Below, piece after piece: positions 52,863 through 62,887 of a DNA stretch of 64,000 nucleotides. The position numbers and the translations under genes were made by a program. The stretch spans positions 1 to 64,000 of the forward strand of contig NZ_FCOI02000012.1 of the NCBI RefSeq assembly GCF_001544795.2, in the 5' to 3' direction. Below the pieces are notes generated by a model that was not told where the DNA came from, searched no databases, and was given only the letters and a program-made list of their open reading frames with translations. The stretch is from Caballeronia temeraria (lineage in GTDB: Bacteria; Pseudomonadota; Gammaproteobacteria; Burkholderiales; Burkholderiaceae). The stretch's first letter is position 1. Each line of letters starts with the position of its first letter.

Positions 52863-53607
52863 TGCGTCGAAGGCGCTCGACGGCCGTCGCGTGCTCGTGA
52901 CGGGCGGCGCTCGCGGACTCGGCGCGGCGTTCGTTCGCGCGCTCGTCCAAGCAGGCGCGCGCGTCGCGTTCGGCGATGTGCTGCATGAAGAAGGCGCAGC
53001 GCTTGCGCGTGAACTGCGCGATGCACACTTCGTCCCGCTCGATCTCAACGATCCGCGAAGCATCACCGAGTTCGTCGCGCAAAGCGTGCACGTGCTGGGC
53101 GGTCTCGATGCGCTCATCAACAACGCCGCGATCACCAACTCGGGCGGCAGGTCCGCCGATGAACTCACGCCGCAAACGTGGGATGCGGTGATGAACGTCA
53201 ACGTGCGCGGCACATGGCTGATGAGCGTCGCGTGCCTGCCGCATCTGAAGGCATCGGGACGCGGCGCGATCGTGAACATCGCATCCGATACGGCTTTGTG
53301 GGGCGCGCCGAAGCTGCTCGCCTACGTCGCGAGCAAGGGCGCGGTGATCGCGATGACACGTTCGCTCGCGCGCGAGTTCGGCGCGGACAACGTGACCGTG
53401 AACGCGATCGCGCCCGGTCTCACCGAAGTGGAAGCCACCGCGTATGTGCCCGCCGAGCGCCACGAGTACTACCTCAAAGGCCGCGCACTGACGCGCGCGC
53501 AAGTGCCCGACGACGTGAACGGCCCCGTGCTGTTCCTGCTCTCGGATGCAGCGCGCTTCGTGACGGGCCAGTTGCTGCCGGTGAACGGCGGCTTCGTGAT
53601 GAATTGA
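52855..53607 (+). CDS. SDR dehydrogenase, possible cis-dihydrodiol dehydrogenase
   Basis: A 250-residue classical SDR. TGGARGLG (about 16-23), NNAA near 91 and the catalytic Ser, Tyr (LAYVASKG) and Lys are intact. It probably oxidises the diol formed by the oxygenase, although a keto-reductase role is possible. Overlaps the oxygenase stop by 8 bases, so translation is coupled. A cupin gene follows after 33 bases. Confidence 0.87.
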   Translation: MRDASKALDGRRVLVTGGARGLGAAFVRALVQAGARVAFGDVLHEEGAALARELRDAHFVPLDLNDPRSITEFVAQSVHVLGGLDALINNAAITNSGGRSADELTPQTWDAVMNVNVRGTWLMSVACLPHLKASGRGAIVNIASDTALWGAPKLLAYVASKGAVIAMTRSLAREFGADNVTVNAIAPGLTEVEATAYVPAERHEYYLKGRALTRAQVPDDVNGPVLFLLSDAARFVTGQLLPVNGGFVMN

Positions 53608-53640
53608 TTCGCATACCTTATATAAAATCTGGAGAAAGCA

Positions 53641-54168
53641 ATGGCCGATGCAGACATCGAACGCACGTCGTGGGATCAGCCCGCCGAAGCGAGCTTCGAA
53701 CAATGGATGGACTCGCGTGTGGCGCGCCTCGAAACGCGCCGCTATGACTGGGACGCACTCAAGTTCCAGGCCGATTACGACCCGAAGTATCGCCGCGCGC
53801 AAATGCGTTATGTCGGCACCGGCGGCACGGGCGTCGCGAAGGACATGAACACGATTCCCGCAGGCAGCTTCACCTTTTCGACGATGGTCATTCCCGCCGG
53901 CAACATCGGGCCGAGCCATATCCATGTCGACGTCGAAGAGATTTTTTTTGTGCTGCGCGGAAAGATGAAGGTCATCTGCGAGAAGGACGGGCAGACGTGG
54001 GAAGCCGTGCTCGGCGAGCGCGATCTCATTTCCGTGCCGCCGGGCGTGTATCGCACTGAGATCAACATCGGCGAGGAAGACGCCTTGATGTGCGTGATGC
54101 TGGGCGCATCGAAGCCCATCACGCCGACGTATCCGCCGGATTCGCCGCTGGCGAAGCTGAAGCGCTGA
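53641..54168 (+). CDS. Cupin-domain protein
   Basis: A 175-residue single cupin. The metal motif is seen in GPSHIHVDVEEIFFVLRG (His, His and Glu), followed by the second motif region (ISVPPGVYR). The front of 70 residues is helical (TSWDQPAEASFEQWMDSR). Cupins may be dioxygenases, isomerases or sensors. In this operon a ring-cleavage or isomerase job is possible. GGAG lies before the ATG. Confidence 0.85.
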   Translation: MADADIERTSWDQPAEASFEQWMDSRVARLETRRYDWDALKFQADYDPKYRRAQMRYVGTGGTGVAKDMNTIPAGSFTFSTMVIPAGNIGPSHIHVDVEEIFFVLRGKMKVICEKDGQTWEAVLGERDLISVPPGVYRTEINIGEEDALMCVMLGASKPITPTYPPDSPLAKLKR

Positions 54169-54175
54169 GGCTGTC

Positions 54176-55036
54176 ATGAACATCGAGACGCTCGCGCGCT
54201 TTCCGGACATGCATATCGATACCGCACATGGCATCACGGGTTATCGCGAAGCAGGTGCGATGCCTCTGCGCACCCTGCCGGTCGTGCTGCTGCACGGGAT
54301 CGGGTCGGGCGCGGCGTCGTGGGTTCGGCAGCTCGCTGCGCTCGGCGCGAAGCGTCGCGTGCTCGCGTGGGATGCGCCGGGGTATGGCGTGTCCACGCCG
54401 GTCATCGCTGAAGCGCCCGTTGCCGCCGACTATGCGAATGCGTTACGCGCATGGCTCGATGCAATCGATATCACGCGATGCATTCTCGTCGGTCATTCGC
54501 TCGGCGCGATCGTCGCGGGTTCGTTCGCAATGCATGCGCCGGAGCGCGTCGCGGGTCTGCTGCTGATATCGCCCGCGGCGGGTTATGGCGCTGCATCGAA
54601 GGACGTGCGTGAAGCGAAGCGGGATGCACGTTTGAAGATGCTGAACGAACTCGGCCCGCAAGGACTCGCACGCGAGCGCAGCGCCAACATGCTCTCGCCA
54701 TACGCCGATGACGAAGCGCGCGAATGGGTCCGCTGGAACATGGCGCGCGTGATTCCCGAAGGCTACGCGCAAGCGACACATCTGCTCGCGAACGCCGATC
54801 TCGCCGCGGACATCGCGCGCTTTCATGGACGCATCGCGGTTGCGGTCGGCGCGGAAGACGCGATCACGCCGCCCGCCGCATGCGAGCGCATCGCGCAGGC
54901 GGCGCACGTGAGCCTGCAAGTGATGCCGCGTGCGGGCCATGCAGGGTACGCCGAATCGCCCGCTGCATACACGGCGCTGATCGACGCGTTTTGCCAGAGC
55001 ATCGAATGTCACATGAGAGACGGAGTACCGCAATGA
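54176..55036 (+). CDS. Alpha/beta hydrolase, possible meta-cleavage hydrolase
   Basis: A 286-residue hydrolase. The nucleophile is S108 in GHSLG, the oxyanion phrase is LLHGIGSGAASW, and the terminal His is in MPRAGHAGY. Such enzymes in aromatic operons often split meta-cleavage products or esters. The GTPs and Asp acid were not pinned. It starts 7 bases after the cupin gene and the next gene overlaps its stop. The role as C-C hydrolase is a guess by context. Confidence 0.85.
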   Translation: MNIETLARFPDMHIDTAHGITGYREAGAMPLRTLPVVLLHGIGSGAASWVRQLAALGAKRRVLAWDAPGYGVSTPVIAEAPVAADYANALRAWLDAIDITRCILVGHSLGAIVAGSFAMHAPERVAGLLLISPAAGYGAASKDVREAKRDARLKMLNELGPQGLARERSANMLSPYADDEAREWVRWNMARVIPEGYAQATHLLANADLAADIARFHGRIAVAVGAEDAITPPAACERIAQAAHVSLQVMPRAGHAGYAESPAAYTALIDAFCQSIECHMRDGVPQ

Positions 55037-55893
55037 CATCCCTCGTCACCGAAGAAGCCGACAAGGGCGAAACCAGTTATATCGTGCCGGGCCTCGAACG
55101 CGGATTGAAGATTCTCACCGAGTTCTCGCCGCGTGAACCGGTGCTCGGTGCGCCCGAGTTATCGCGGCGCCTGGGGATTCCGCGCACGACGGTTTTCCGC
55201 CTGCTGCAAACGCTCGAATCGCTCGGCTTTCTCGAGCGCGCGGACAAGGATCGCAACTATCGTTTGGGCGTTGCCGTGCTGCGTCTCGGCTTCGAATACC
55301 TAAGCTCGCTCGAACTGACCGATCTCGGCCTGCCCATTATCGAAGCATTGCGCGATGCGACCGGTCTCACGAGTCACATTCTCATTCGCGATGGCCGCGA
55401 TGTCGTGTTCGTCGCGAAAGCGCAGAGTCACGCACCCATCTTCAGCTCGGTGAAAGTGAACGTCGGCACGCGCCTGCCCGCGCATGCGACGACACACGGT
55501 CACGTTTTGATGGGCGATCTTTCGCTCGATGAATTGCGCGCGCTCTATCCGGAAGCGCCTCTCGAACGCTTCACGAAGTCCACGCCCGAAACAGTGGAAG
55601 AGCTTTATGAACGCGTGAAGGAAGACGCCGAGCGCGGCTACGCAACGAGCCAGTCGTCGTTCGAGCGCGGCATTTCGGTCGTCACCGCGCCGGTGCGCAA
55701 CGATACGGGGCGCATCGTCGCTGTCATCACCACGACGATCCCGCGTCCCGAGATCGATGCCGCATTGCTCGGCACCGGCCTCATCGACAAGGTTCGCGAA
55801 GCGGCCGATGCGCTCTCGATGCGGCTCAACTATCGCCCGGCCGCGCGAGCTTCGGCATCGAACCGTTATATGAAATCTCTGGGGTTGCAATGA
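55033..55893 (+). CDS. IclR-family transcriptional regulator (copy 2)
   Basis: A 286-residue IclR-type regulator inside the operon, with the winged helix at about 15-75 (ELSRRLGIPRTTVFRLLQTL) and the effector domain at about 90-270 (SFERGISVVTAPV). It is clearly a paralogue of the IclR at 48108; most phrases coincide. The ATG overlaps the hydrolase stop and its own stop overlaps the next start (both ATGA), so it is made in proportion to the pathway. It may be the repressor of the operon, through the palindrome at 51107. Confidence 0.93.
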   Translation: MTSLVTEEADKGETSYIVPGLERGLKILTEFSPREPVLGAPELSRRLGIPRTTVFRLLQTLESLGFLERADKDRNYRLGVAVLRLGFEYLSSLELTDLGLPIIEALRDATGLTSHILIRDGRDVVFVAKAQSHAPIFSSVKVNVGTRLPAHATTHGHVLMGDLSLDELRALYPEAPLERFTKSTPETVEELYERVKEDAERGYATSQSSFERGISVVTAPVRNDTGRIVAVITTTIPRPEIDAALLGTGLIDKVREAADALSMRLNYRPAARASASNRYMKSLGLQ

Positions 55894-56699
55894 TTCAAAT
55901 CGATCTCACAGGACAGGTCGCTGTGGTTACTGGCGGTTCGTCGGGTATCGGATTCGCGACGGCCAAATTGTTCTTGCAGGCGGGCGCATCGGTGGCTATT
56001 TGCGGGCGCGATAGCGAACGTCTCGATGACGCGCAAGCCTCGCTCGCAAACGAATTCCCACAAGCCTCGTTGTTCGCAGCGCGTTGCGATGTGCTCGACG
56101 CAGATCAGGTGAACGCGTTCGCATCGCAAGTGATGGCGCGCTTCGGCCGCGTCGACATGCTGGTGAACAACGCGGGCCAAGGCCGCGTATCCACCTTCGC
56201 CGATACCACCGACGACGCATGGCGCGACGAGCTGGAATTGAAGTACTTCAGCATCATCCGTCCGACGCGCGCCTTCCTGCCGATGCTGAAAGACACGCCC
56301 TCACCCGCGATCGTCTGCGTGAATTCGTTGCTCGCATTGCAGCCCGAGCCGCATATGGTCGCGACTTCATCCGCTCGGGCGGGCGTGTTGAGCCTCGTGA
56401 AATCGCTCGCGACGGAACTCGCGCCGCAGCGCATCCGCGTGAATTCGATTCTGATCGGCATCGTCGAATCGGGGCAATGGAAGCGGCGTTATCAGGACTA
56501 TCTCCAACACGCGCAGGAGCCGCGTCAAAGCTGGGCGCAATGGACCGGCGAGCTCGCGCGCAAGAAGAACATTCCGCTCGGCCGCTTCGGCTTGCCCGAA
56601 GAAGCGGCGCAGGCGCTCTTTTATCTCGCAACAACGCTGTCGTCGTACACGACCGGCAGCCATATCGATGTTTCCGGAGGCTTTGCTCGTCATGTCTGA
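55890..56699 (+). CDS. SDR-like protein lacking the catalytic Tyr and Lys
   Basis: A 269-residue SDR. The cofactor motif GGSSGIG (15-21) and NNAG at 93-96 are intact and S146 is in the usual place, but the YxxxK site reads T159-SSA-R163: Tyr is replaced by Thr and Lys by Arg. Either another residue acts as acid/base or it is a binding or non-redox form. Overlaps on both sides show it is an integral part of the operon. Confidence 0.85.
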   Translation: MIQIDLTGQVAVVTGGSSGIGFATAKLFLQAGASVAICGRDSERLDDAQASLANEFPQASLFAARCDVLDADQVNAFASQVMARFGRVDMLVNNAGQGRVSTFADTTDDAWRDELELKYFSIIRPTRAFLPMLKDTPSPAIVCVNSLLALQPEPHMVATSSARAGVLSLVKSLATELAPQRIRVNSILIGIVESGQWKRRYQDYLQHAQEPRQSWAQWTGELARKKNIPLGRFGLPEEAAQALFYLATTLSSYTTGSHIDVSGGFARHV

Positions 56700-58359
56700 A
56701 AAAACCACGGTCGGCGAACTGATCGCCGCGTTCCTCGAACAATGCGGCGTGCGCACGGCGTTCGGCGTGATCTCGATCCACAACATGCCGATCCTCGATG
56801 CGATCGGACGTCGCGGCAACATCCGCTATGTCGGCGCACGCGGCGAAGCGGGCGCGCTGAACATGGCCGATGGCCTCGCGCGCGTCTCCGGCGAACTCGG
56901 CGTTGCGTTCACGTCGACGGGCACGGCTGCCGGCAACGCAGCGGGCGCGATGGTCGAAGCATTGACCGCGGGCACGGCGCTGCTGCACATCACCGGGCAG
57001 ATCGAAACCGAGTATCTCGATCAGGACCTCGCGTATATCCACGAAGCGCCGGATCAATTGTCGATGCTGCAATCGATCTCGAAGGCCGCGTTCCGCGTGC
57101 GCACCGTCGACACCGCATTGCCGACGATCCGCGAAGCCGTGCGCGTCGCGCTGACCGCGCCCGCGGGTCCGGTAAGTGTGGAGATTCCCATCGACATCCA
57201 GGCGGCCGAAATCGAATGGCCTGCCGATCTCGCCGCGCCGCATGTGAACACGCTCACGCATGACAGCCTGCGCGTGAAGCAGCTCGCCGATGCACTCACG
57301 CACGCAAAGCGTCCGTTGCTGTGGCTCGGCGGCGGCACGCGTCATGCGCGCGGCGCGGTCGAGCGTCTCGTGAAACTGGGCTTCGGCGTCGTGACGAGCG
57401 TGCAAGGCCGTGGCGTGCTGCCCGAAGATCATCCGGCGACGCTCGGCGCGTTCAACGTGCATCCGTCCGTCGAAGCGTTCTACAAGACGTGCGATGCGCT
57501 CGTCGTCGTCGGCTCGCGTCTGCGTGGCAACGAAACGCTGAAGTACAAACTTGCGCTGCCGCAACCGCTCTATCGCATCGACGCCGACGCTCTCGCCGAC
57601 AATCGCGGCTATCGCAACGATCTCTTCGTGCATGGCGATGCATCACGCGTGCTCGATGAACTCGCGACGCTGCTTGAGGGCCGCATCCGCATCGATGCTG
57701 CATTCGCGGGGGATCTCGCTGCCGCGCGCGAAACGGCGGTCGCGGAAGTATCGAAGGGACTGGGACCGTACAAGCGACTCGTCGATTCGCTGCAACGCGC
57801 CGTGGGCCGCGATTACAACTGGGTGCGCGACGTCACGATCTCGAACAGCACGTGGGGCAATCGCCTCCTGAAGATCTTCAATCCGCGCGCGGGCGTGCAT
57901 GCGCTCGGCGGCGGCATCGGCCAGGGCATGCAGATGGCGATCGGCGCGGCGCTTTCGGGCGCGGCGAAGAAGACCGTCGCGCTCGTCGGCGATGGCGGCT
58001 TGATGGTCAATGTCGGCGAACTCGCGACGGCCGTGCAGGAAAAAGCCAACGTGATGATCGTGCTGATGAACGATCAATGCTATGGCGTGATCCGCAACAT
58101 TCAGGACGCGAACTATGGCGGCCGCCGCATGTTCGTCGATCTGCATCAGCCGGATTTTGCGCAGTTCTGCGCGAGTCTCGGGCTTGCGCATCGCCGCATC
58201 ACGTCGCTCGAGCAGGCCGACGACATCGTTCAGGAAGGACTCCTGATAGACGGACCGGTTCTGGTCGAAGTCGACATGCTGTCGGTCGGCTCGTTCGCCA
58301 CCGCGTTCGCCGGGCCGCCCGTGAAGAAGGAAGAGCCGAAGGAGCCGGAATATGCGTGA
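56692..58359 (+). CDS. Thiamine-diphosphate enzyme, decarboxylase/synthase type
   Basis: A 555-residue ThDP enzyme with the three-domain layout of benzoylformate decarboxylase and acetolactate-synthase relatives. The catalytic Glu is in [14 protein letters not shown], the cofactor motif is [13 protein letters not shown] and ends in [11 protein letters not shown] charged tail ([11 protein letters not shown]) is present. It may decarboxylate a 2-oxo acid to an aldehyde, which the ALDH three genes on could oxidise, or cleave a C-C bond. Start at 56692 with GGAGG upstream; it overlaps its neighbours by eight bases on both sides. Confidence 0.88.
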   Translation: MSEKTTVGELIAAFLEQCGVRTAFGVISIHNMPILDAIGRRGNIRYVGARGEAGALNMADGLARVSGELGVAFTSTGTAAGNAAGAMVEALTAGTALLHITGQIETEYLDQDLAYIHEAPDQLSMLQSISKAAFRVRTVDTALPTIREAVRVALTAPAGPVSVEIPIDIQAAEIEWPADLAAPHVNTLTHDSLRVKQLADALTHAKRPLLWLGGGTRHARGAVERLVKLGFGVVTSVQGRGVLPEDHPATLGAFNVHPSVEAFYKTCDALVVVGSRLRGNETLKYKLALPQPLYRIDADALADNRGYRNDLFVHGDASRVLDELATLLEGRIRIDAAFAGDLAAARETAVAEVSKGLGPYKRLVDSLQRAVGRDYNWVRDVTISNSTWGNRLLKIFNPRAGVHALGGGIGQGMQMAIGAALSGAAKKTVALVGDGGLMVNVGELATAVQEKANVMIVLMNDQCYGVIRNIQDANYGGRRMFVDLHQPDFAQFCASLGLAHRRITSLEQADDIVQEGLLIDGPVLVEVDMLSVGSFATAFAGPPVKKEEPKEPEYA

Positions 58360-59176
58360 TCCCCGTCATGCACAGCATGCGATCGACATTGCGATGATCG
58401 GCTTCGGCGCGATCGGCTCGGCGGTGTTTCGCGCGCTCGACAACGATCCGCTCGTGCGCATCTCGCATGTGATCGTGCCGGAGCGCGATCGCGATCACGT
58501 GCGCTCGGTGCTCGGCGATACGGTCGATGTCGTATCGCGTGTCGATGCGCTCGCGAGTCATCCCGAGTTCGCGCTCGAATGCGCGGGACATGCTGCACTC
58601 GTGGATCACGTCGTGCCGCTGCTGAAGTCGGGCACGGACTGCGCCGTTGCATCGATCGGCGCGCTGTCGGAAGCCGGTTTGCTCGATGCGCTTTCCGATG
58701 CCGCCGATGAAGGCGCGGCCACGATCACGCTGCTGTCGGGCGCGATCGGCGGCGTCGATGCACTCGCCGCCGCGAAGGAAGGCGGCCTCGACGACGTGCA
58801 ATACACCGGCCGCAAGCCGCCGCGTGGCTGGCTCGGCACGCCCGCCGACATGCTGTGCGATCTGAAGTCGCTGACTGAAGAGAAGGTCATCTTCGAAGGC
58901 AGCGCCCGCGATGCCGCGCGTCTCTATCCGAAGAACGCGAATGTCGCAGCGACGATCGCTTTGGCCGGCCTCGGACTCGATGGCACGCGCGTGCGTCTGA
59001 TCGCCGATCCAGCGGTCGAGCGCAACGTGCATCGCATCGTCGCGCGCGGCGCATTCGGTGAAATGTCGCTGGAAATGTGCGGCAAGCCGTTGCCGTCGAA
59101 TCCCAAGACATCGGCGCTCACTGCATTCAGCGCGATCCGTGCGTTGCGCAATCGCGCCGCGCGTTGCGTCATCTAA
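58352..59176 (+). CDS. Aspartate-dehydrogenase-like oxidoreductase
   Basis: A 274-residue NAD(P)-dependent protein of the L-aspartate dehydrogenase (NadX) family. The Rossmann motif is [11 protein letters not shown] (about 17-27) and the C-terminal half has the phrase [19 protein letters not shown] typical of the family. In NAD synthesis it oxidises aspartate to iminoaspartate. In this operon it may act on another amino or oxo acid. It overlaps the ThDP gene by 8 bases. Confidence 0.85.
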   Translation: MRDPRHAQHAIDIAMIGFGAIGSAVFRALDNDPLVRISHVIVPERDRDHVRSVLGDTVDVVSRVDALASHPEFALECAGHAALVDHVVPLLKSGTDCAVASIGALSEAGLLDALSDAADEGAATITLLSGAIGGVDALAAAKEGGLDDVQYTGRKPPRGWLGTPADMLCDLKSLTEEKVIFEGSARDAARLYPKNANVAATIALAGLGLDGTRVRLIADPAVERNVHRIVARGAFGEMSLEMCGKPLPSNPKTSALTAFSAIRALRNRAARCVI

Positions 59177-59190
59177 GGAGCTTTTGGACG

Positions 59191-60681
59191 ATGAATCATC
59201 CCGACACTTCGCTCGTGACGTCCGGCGATATCTATATCGGCGGCGAGTGGCGCAAAGGGCGCGGCAATCAGTACGCGAGCATCTATCCCGCCGATCAATC
59301 GGTGAACGCGGAGATCAGCACCGCCAATGCCGACGACGCGCGCGAAGCCGTCGAGATCGCGGATCGTGCGTTCAGAAAGGCCGATTGGGCCGGATTGAAG
59401 CCGCATCAGCGCGCCGCCGTCCTGCATCGCATCGCGAATCTGATCGAAGCGCGTCATGAAGCGCTCGCGCGATTGCAGCGTCGCGACAACGGCAAGCCGA
59501 TCAGCGAAACGCGCGCTTTGGTGACGAGCGCGGCCAGCACGTTCCGCTACTTCGCAGCGTGCCTCGAAACGCTCGAAGAAGAACTCACGCCCGCGCGCGG
59601 CGACTATCTGACGATGAGCGTCCATGAACCGCTCGGCGTCATCGCGGCCATCACGCCGTGGAATTCGCCGATCGCTTCCGATGCGCAAAAGCTTGCGCCC
59701 GCGCTCGCCGCAGGCAATGCGGTCGTGTTGAAGCCCGCCGAAGTGACGCCGCTCGCATCGCTCGCGCTCGCGCGCATCTGCGAGGAAGCGGGCGTGCCGA
59801 AGGGCGTCGTCAGCGTGTTGCCAGGCAAGGGCTCCGTGATCGGCGATGCGCTCGTGCGTCATCCCCTCGTGAAGAAGGTCGCGTTCACAGGCGGCACGGA
59901 AGTGGGCCGCGGCATCGCGCGACTCGCGGCGGAGAAGCTGATGCCCGTATCGCTCGAACTGGGCGGCAAGTCGCCGACCATCGTGTATGCCGACGCCGAT
60001 CTCGATCACGCAGTGAACGGCGTGCTGTACGGCATCTTCAGTTCATCGGGCGAGTCGTGCATCGCGGGTTCGCGGCTCTTCGTCGAGCGCAAGGTGTATG
60101 GTGAGTTCATCGCGCGTCTCGTCGATGGTGCGCGCAAACTGCGCATCGGCGATCCCGCGCGCGAGAACACGCAGATGGGCCCGCTGATTACATCGCAGCA
60201 TCGGGAGAGCATCGAACGCTATGTCGCGCTCGGTCTCGAAGAAGGCGGCACGTTGTTGTGCGGCGGCGAACGTCCAACGGGCGAGGGCCGCGAAAAAGGC
60301 TTCTTCTATCTGCCGACGATCATCGAAGGTCTCACGAACGATGCGCGCATGTGCCAGGAAGAAATCTTCGGCCCGGTGCTCGCCGCCCTGCCCTTCGACG
60401 ATGAAGCCCCGCTGTTGCAACAAGCGAACGACAGCGTGTTCGGCCTCGCCGCCGGCATCTGGACGCGCGATTACAAGCGCGCATGGAACGTCGCGCGTGC
60501 GTTGAACACGGGCACGGTGTGGATCAACACGTACAAGCAGTTTTCGATTTCGACGCCGTTCGGCGGCTGGAAGGACAGCGGCATGGGACGCGAGAAAGGC
60601 CGCCTCGGTCTGCGCGAATACATGCAGCAAAAGAGCCTGTACTGGGGCTTGAACGATGCCCCGCTGCCGTGGGCGAACTGA
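59191..60681 (+). CDS. Aldehyde dehydrogenase
   Basis: A 496-residue ALDH. Active-site residues are N158 (TPWNSP), K181, E256 (LELGGKSP) and C290 (SSGESC), and FTGGTEVGR is the cofactor phrase. It oxidises an aldehyde to an acid with NAD(P)+. The likely substrate is a semialdehyde or aldehyde of the pathway. AAGGAG lies upstream of the ATG, and the gap to AspDH is 14 bases. Confidence 0.93.
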   Translation: MNHPDTSLVTSGDIYIGGEWRKGRGNQYASIYPADQSVNAEISTANADDAREAVEIADRAFRKADWAGLKPHQRAAVLHRIANLIEARHEALARLQRRDNGKPISETRALVTSAASTFRYFAACLETLEEELTPARGDYLTMSVHEPLGVIAAITPWNSPIASDAQKLAPALAAGNAVVLKPAEVTPLASLALARICEEAGVPKGVVSVLPGKGSVIGDALVRHPLVKKVAFTGGTEVGRGIARLAAEKLMPVSLELGGKSPTIVYADADLDHAVNGVLYGIFSSSGESCIAGSRLFVERKVYGEFIARLVDGARKLRIGDPARENTQMGPLITSQHRESIERYVALGLEEGGTLLCGGERPTGEGREKGFFYLPTIIEGLTNDARMCQEEIFGPVLAALPFDDEAPLLQQANDSVFGLAAGIWTRDYKRAWNVARALNTGTVWINTYKQFSISTPFGGWKDSGMGREKGRLGLREYMQQKSLYWGLNDAPLPWAN

Positions 60682-60691
60682 AGGAGTTGCC

Positions 60692-61657
60692 ATGACGATT
60701 CTTGGCATTGAACGCATCACCTACGGCGTGACCGATCTCGACACCTGCCGGCGCTTCTTCGCCGACTGGGGCTTGAAGGAAGTCGCGCACGACGAGACGC
60801 GCGCGCGTTTCGAAACCCTCAACGGTTGCGAAGTGCTGCTCGCACGATCCGATGATCCCGCACTGCCACCGGCATTCGAAGCCGGCCCGACGTTGCGCGA
60901 AGTGACGTGGTGCGTTGCGACGCGCGCCGAACTCGATGCATTGCGCGGACGCTTCGCGGGCCAGCCGGGTCACATCGAAACGGACGATGCAATCGGTTGC
61001 ATCGATCCGAACGGCATGGCGATTCGCGTCGAAGTGACGAAGAAGCGCGACATCGACGTGAAGGGTTCGCCGTCGAACGTGTGGGGTCAAACCTTGCGCG
61101 TCGATACGCCGAGTCCCGTCTATGAACGCGCGGAGCCGGTCGAAGTGGGACATGTCGTGTTCTTCACGAACTGCGTCGCGGAGCAGGAGAAGTTCTACCA
61201 CGAGCTGCTCGGCTTCGAGACGTCGGATCGCTATCCGGGACGCGGCGCGTTCATGCGTTGCGCGCCGCACGGCGGGCACCACGATCTGTTTCTGCTGCAA
61301 TTGCCCGACGGCAAGCGCGGCTTGAATCACGTCGCGTTCACCGTGCGCGATATCCACGAAGTCTTTGGTGGCGGCCTGCACATCAGCCGCTGCGGATGGA
61401 CCACGCAACTCGGGCCGGGACGTCATCCGGTGTCGTCGGCGTACTTCTGGTACTTCAAGAATCCCGCGGGCGGCCTCATCGAGTATTACGCCGATGAAGA
61501 CGTGCTCACGCCCGAATGGCAGCCGCGCGACTTCGAACCGGGTCCGACCGTGTTCGCCGAATGGGCCGTCGATGGCGGTCTCGATGGCAACACGCGTCGT
61601 CAGAAGGACGCGAAGGCGCCCGAAGGCAAGTTCATGACGGAGCGGAAAAATGGCTGA
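60692..61657 (+). CDS. Two-domain extradiol ring-cleavage dioxygenase (VOC type)
   Basis: A 321-residue VOC protein with the two-domain form of type I extradiol dioxygenases. The iron ligands are in the C-terminal domain: H153 (EVGHVVFF), H213 (LNHVAFTV) and E264 (GLIEYYAD). It should cleave a catechol-type diol next to a hydroxyl. AAGGAG precedes the ATG. It overlaps the reductase gene by eight bases. The exact diol is unknown. Confidence 0.9.
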   Translation: MTILGIERITYGVTDLDTCRRFFADWGLKEVAHDETRARFETLNGCEVLLARSDDPALPPAFEAGPTLREVTWCVATRAELDALRGRFAGQPGHIETDDAIGCIDPNGMAIRVEVTKKRDIDVKGSPSNVWGQTLRVDTPSPVYERAEPVEVGHVVFFTNCVAEQEKFYHELLGFETSDRYPGRGAFMRCAPHGGHHDLFLLQLPDGKRGLNHVAFTVRDIHEVFGGGLHISRCGWTTQLGPGRHPVSSAYFWYFKNPAGGLIEYYADEDVLTPEWQPRDFEPGPTVFAEWAVDGGLDGNTRRQKDAKAPEGKFMTERKNG

Positions 61658-62867
61658 GATTCGGACAGTCGTCGTGATCGGCGGCGGACAGGCGGCGGGT
61701 TGGATCGTCAAGACGTTGCGCAAGGAAGGCTTCGACGGCCGCCTCGTGATGATCGCCGACGAGATTCATCTTCCCTATGAGCGGCCGCCGTTGTCGAAGG
61801 CCGTGCTCGCGGGCGAAGCGGATATCGACACCGTGCGCATCGTCGATCACGATGCATTCGCCGAGCTGAACGTCGAAGCGTGGCAGCCGGAATGCGCGGC
61901 GTCGATCGATCGCGATGCGCGCATCGTGCGCACTGCGAGCGGGCGCGAAGTGCAGTACGACCGGCTCGTCATCGCGACGGGCGGCGCAGCGCGGCGTCTG
62001 CCGGCATCGATGGTGAAGACCTCGCAGCTCGCCTATCTGCGCACGCTCGACGATGCGGTGCTCATCGGCAAGCGTCTGCGCGAGAGTCACGCGAAGCGTC
62101 TGCTCGTGATAGGCGGCGGATGGATCGGCCTCGAGGTCGCGGCGACCGCGAGAAAGCTCGGCGTCGATGTCACGGTGATCGAAGGCGCGCCGCGTTTGTG
62201 CGGACGTTCGGTGCCGGAGAGCGTGTCGGCGTTTCTGTTGAAGCTGCATCGCGATAACGGTGTCGATGTGCGGCTCGATGCGTCGCTCGTGTCGCTCGAA
62301 GACTGCGAATGCGGCGTGCGTGCTCGCCTCGCCGATGGCACCACGCTCGACGCAGGATTCGCCGTCGCGGGCATCGGTCTCGCGCCGCATACGGCGATCG
62401 CCGAAAGCGCGGGCATCGAGGTGAATGACGGCATCGTCGTCGATGAATTCGGCGCAACCAATGATGCCGACGTGTTCGCTTGCGGCGATGTCGCCAATCA
62501 CCCGAATGCGTGGTTGAAGCGCCGCGTGCGTCTCGAATCGTGGGCGAACGCGCAGAACCAGGCGATCGCGACGGCGCGCGCGGTGCTCGGCGTGCGCACG
62601 CCGTACGCGGAGATTCCCTGGTTCTGGTCGGATCAGTACGACGTGAACCTGCAGATTCTCGGCGACATTCCGCCCGGCGCGACGCCCGTCGTGCGTGGCG
62701 ATCTGGAAGCACGTCGCGCATCGCTCTTCTTCTTCGATGGCGATGCATTGCGCGGCGTAATCGCGATCAACGCGACGCGCGATCTGAAGGTCGCGAAGAA
62801 ATGGATGAGCCAGGGGCGCGCGGTCGACATCGCGGCGCTTGCGGACACCGCGAAAGCACTCGCATAA
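61650..62867 (+). CDS. Ferredoxin reductase of the Rieske system
   Basis: A 405-residue FAD/NAD(P)H oxidoreductase of the BphA4/AndAa type. FAD motif GGGQAAG (about 11-17), NAD motif GGGWIGLEVAAT (about 155), and FACGDVAN near 275 are clear, as is the phrase PYERPPLSK. It should reduce the ferredoxin at 51152, about 10 kb upstream in the same operon. It overlaps the dioxygenase gene by 8 bases. Confidence 0.93.
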   Translation: MAEIRTVVVIGGGQAAGWIVKTLRKEGFDGRLVMIADEIHLPYERPPLSKAVLAGEADIDTVRIVDHDAFAELNVEAWQPECAASIDRDARIVRTASGREVQYDRLVIATGGAARRLPASMVKTSQLAYLRTLDDAVLIGKRLRESHAKRLLVIGGGWIGLEVAATARKLGVDVTVIEGAPRLCGRSVPESVSAFLLKLHRDNGVDVRLDASLVSLEDCECGVRARLADGTTLDAGFAVAGIGLAPHTAIAESAGIEVNDGIVVDEFGATNDADVFACGDVANHPNAWLKRRVRLESWANAQNQAIATARAVLGVRTPYAEIPWFWSDQYDVNLQILGDIPPGATPVVRGDLEARRASLFFFDGDALRGVIAINATRDLKVAKKWMSQGRAVDIAALADTAKALA

Positions 62868-62887
62868 ACGTACAGACGGGAGCAGGC

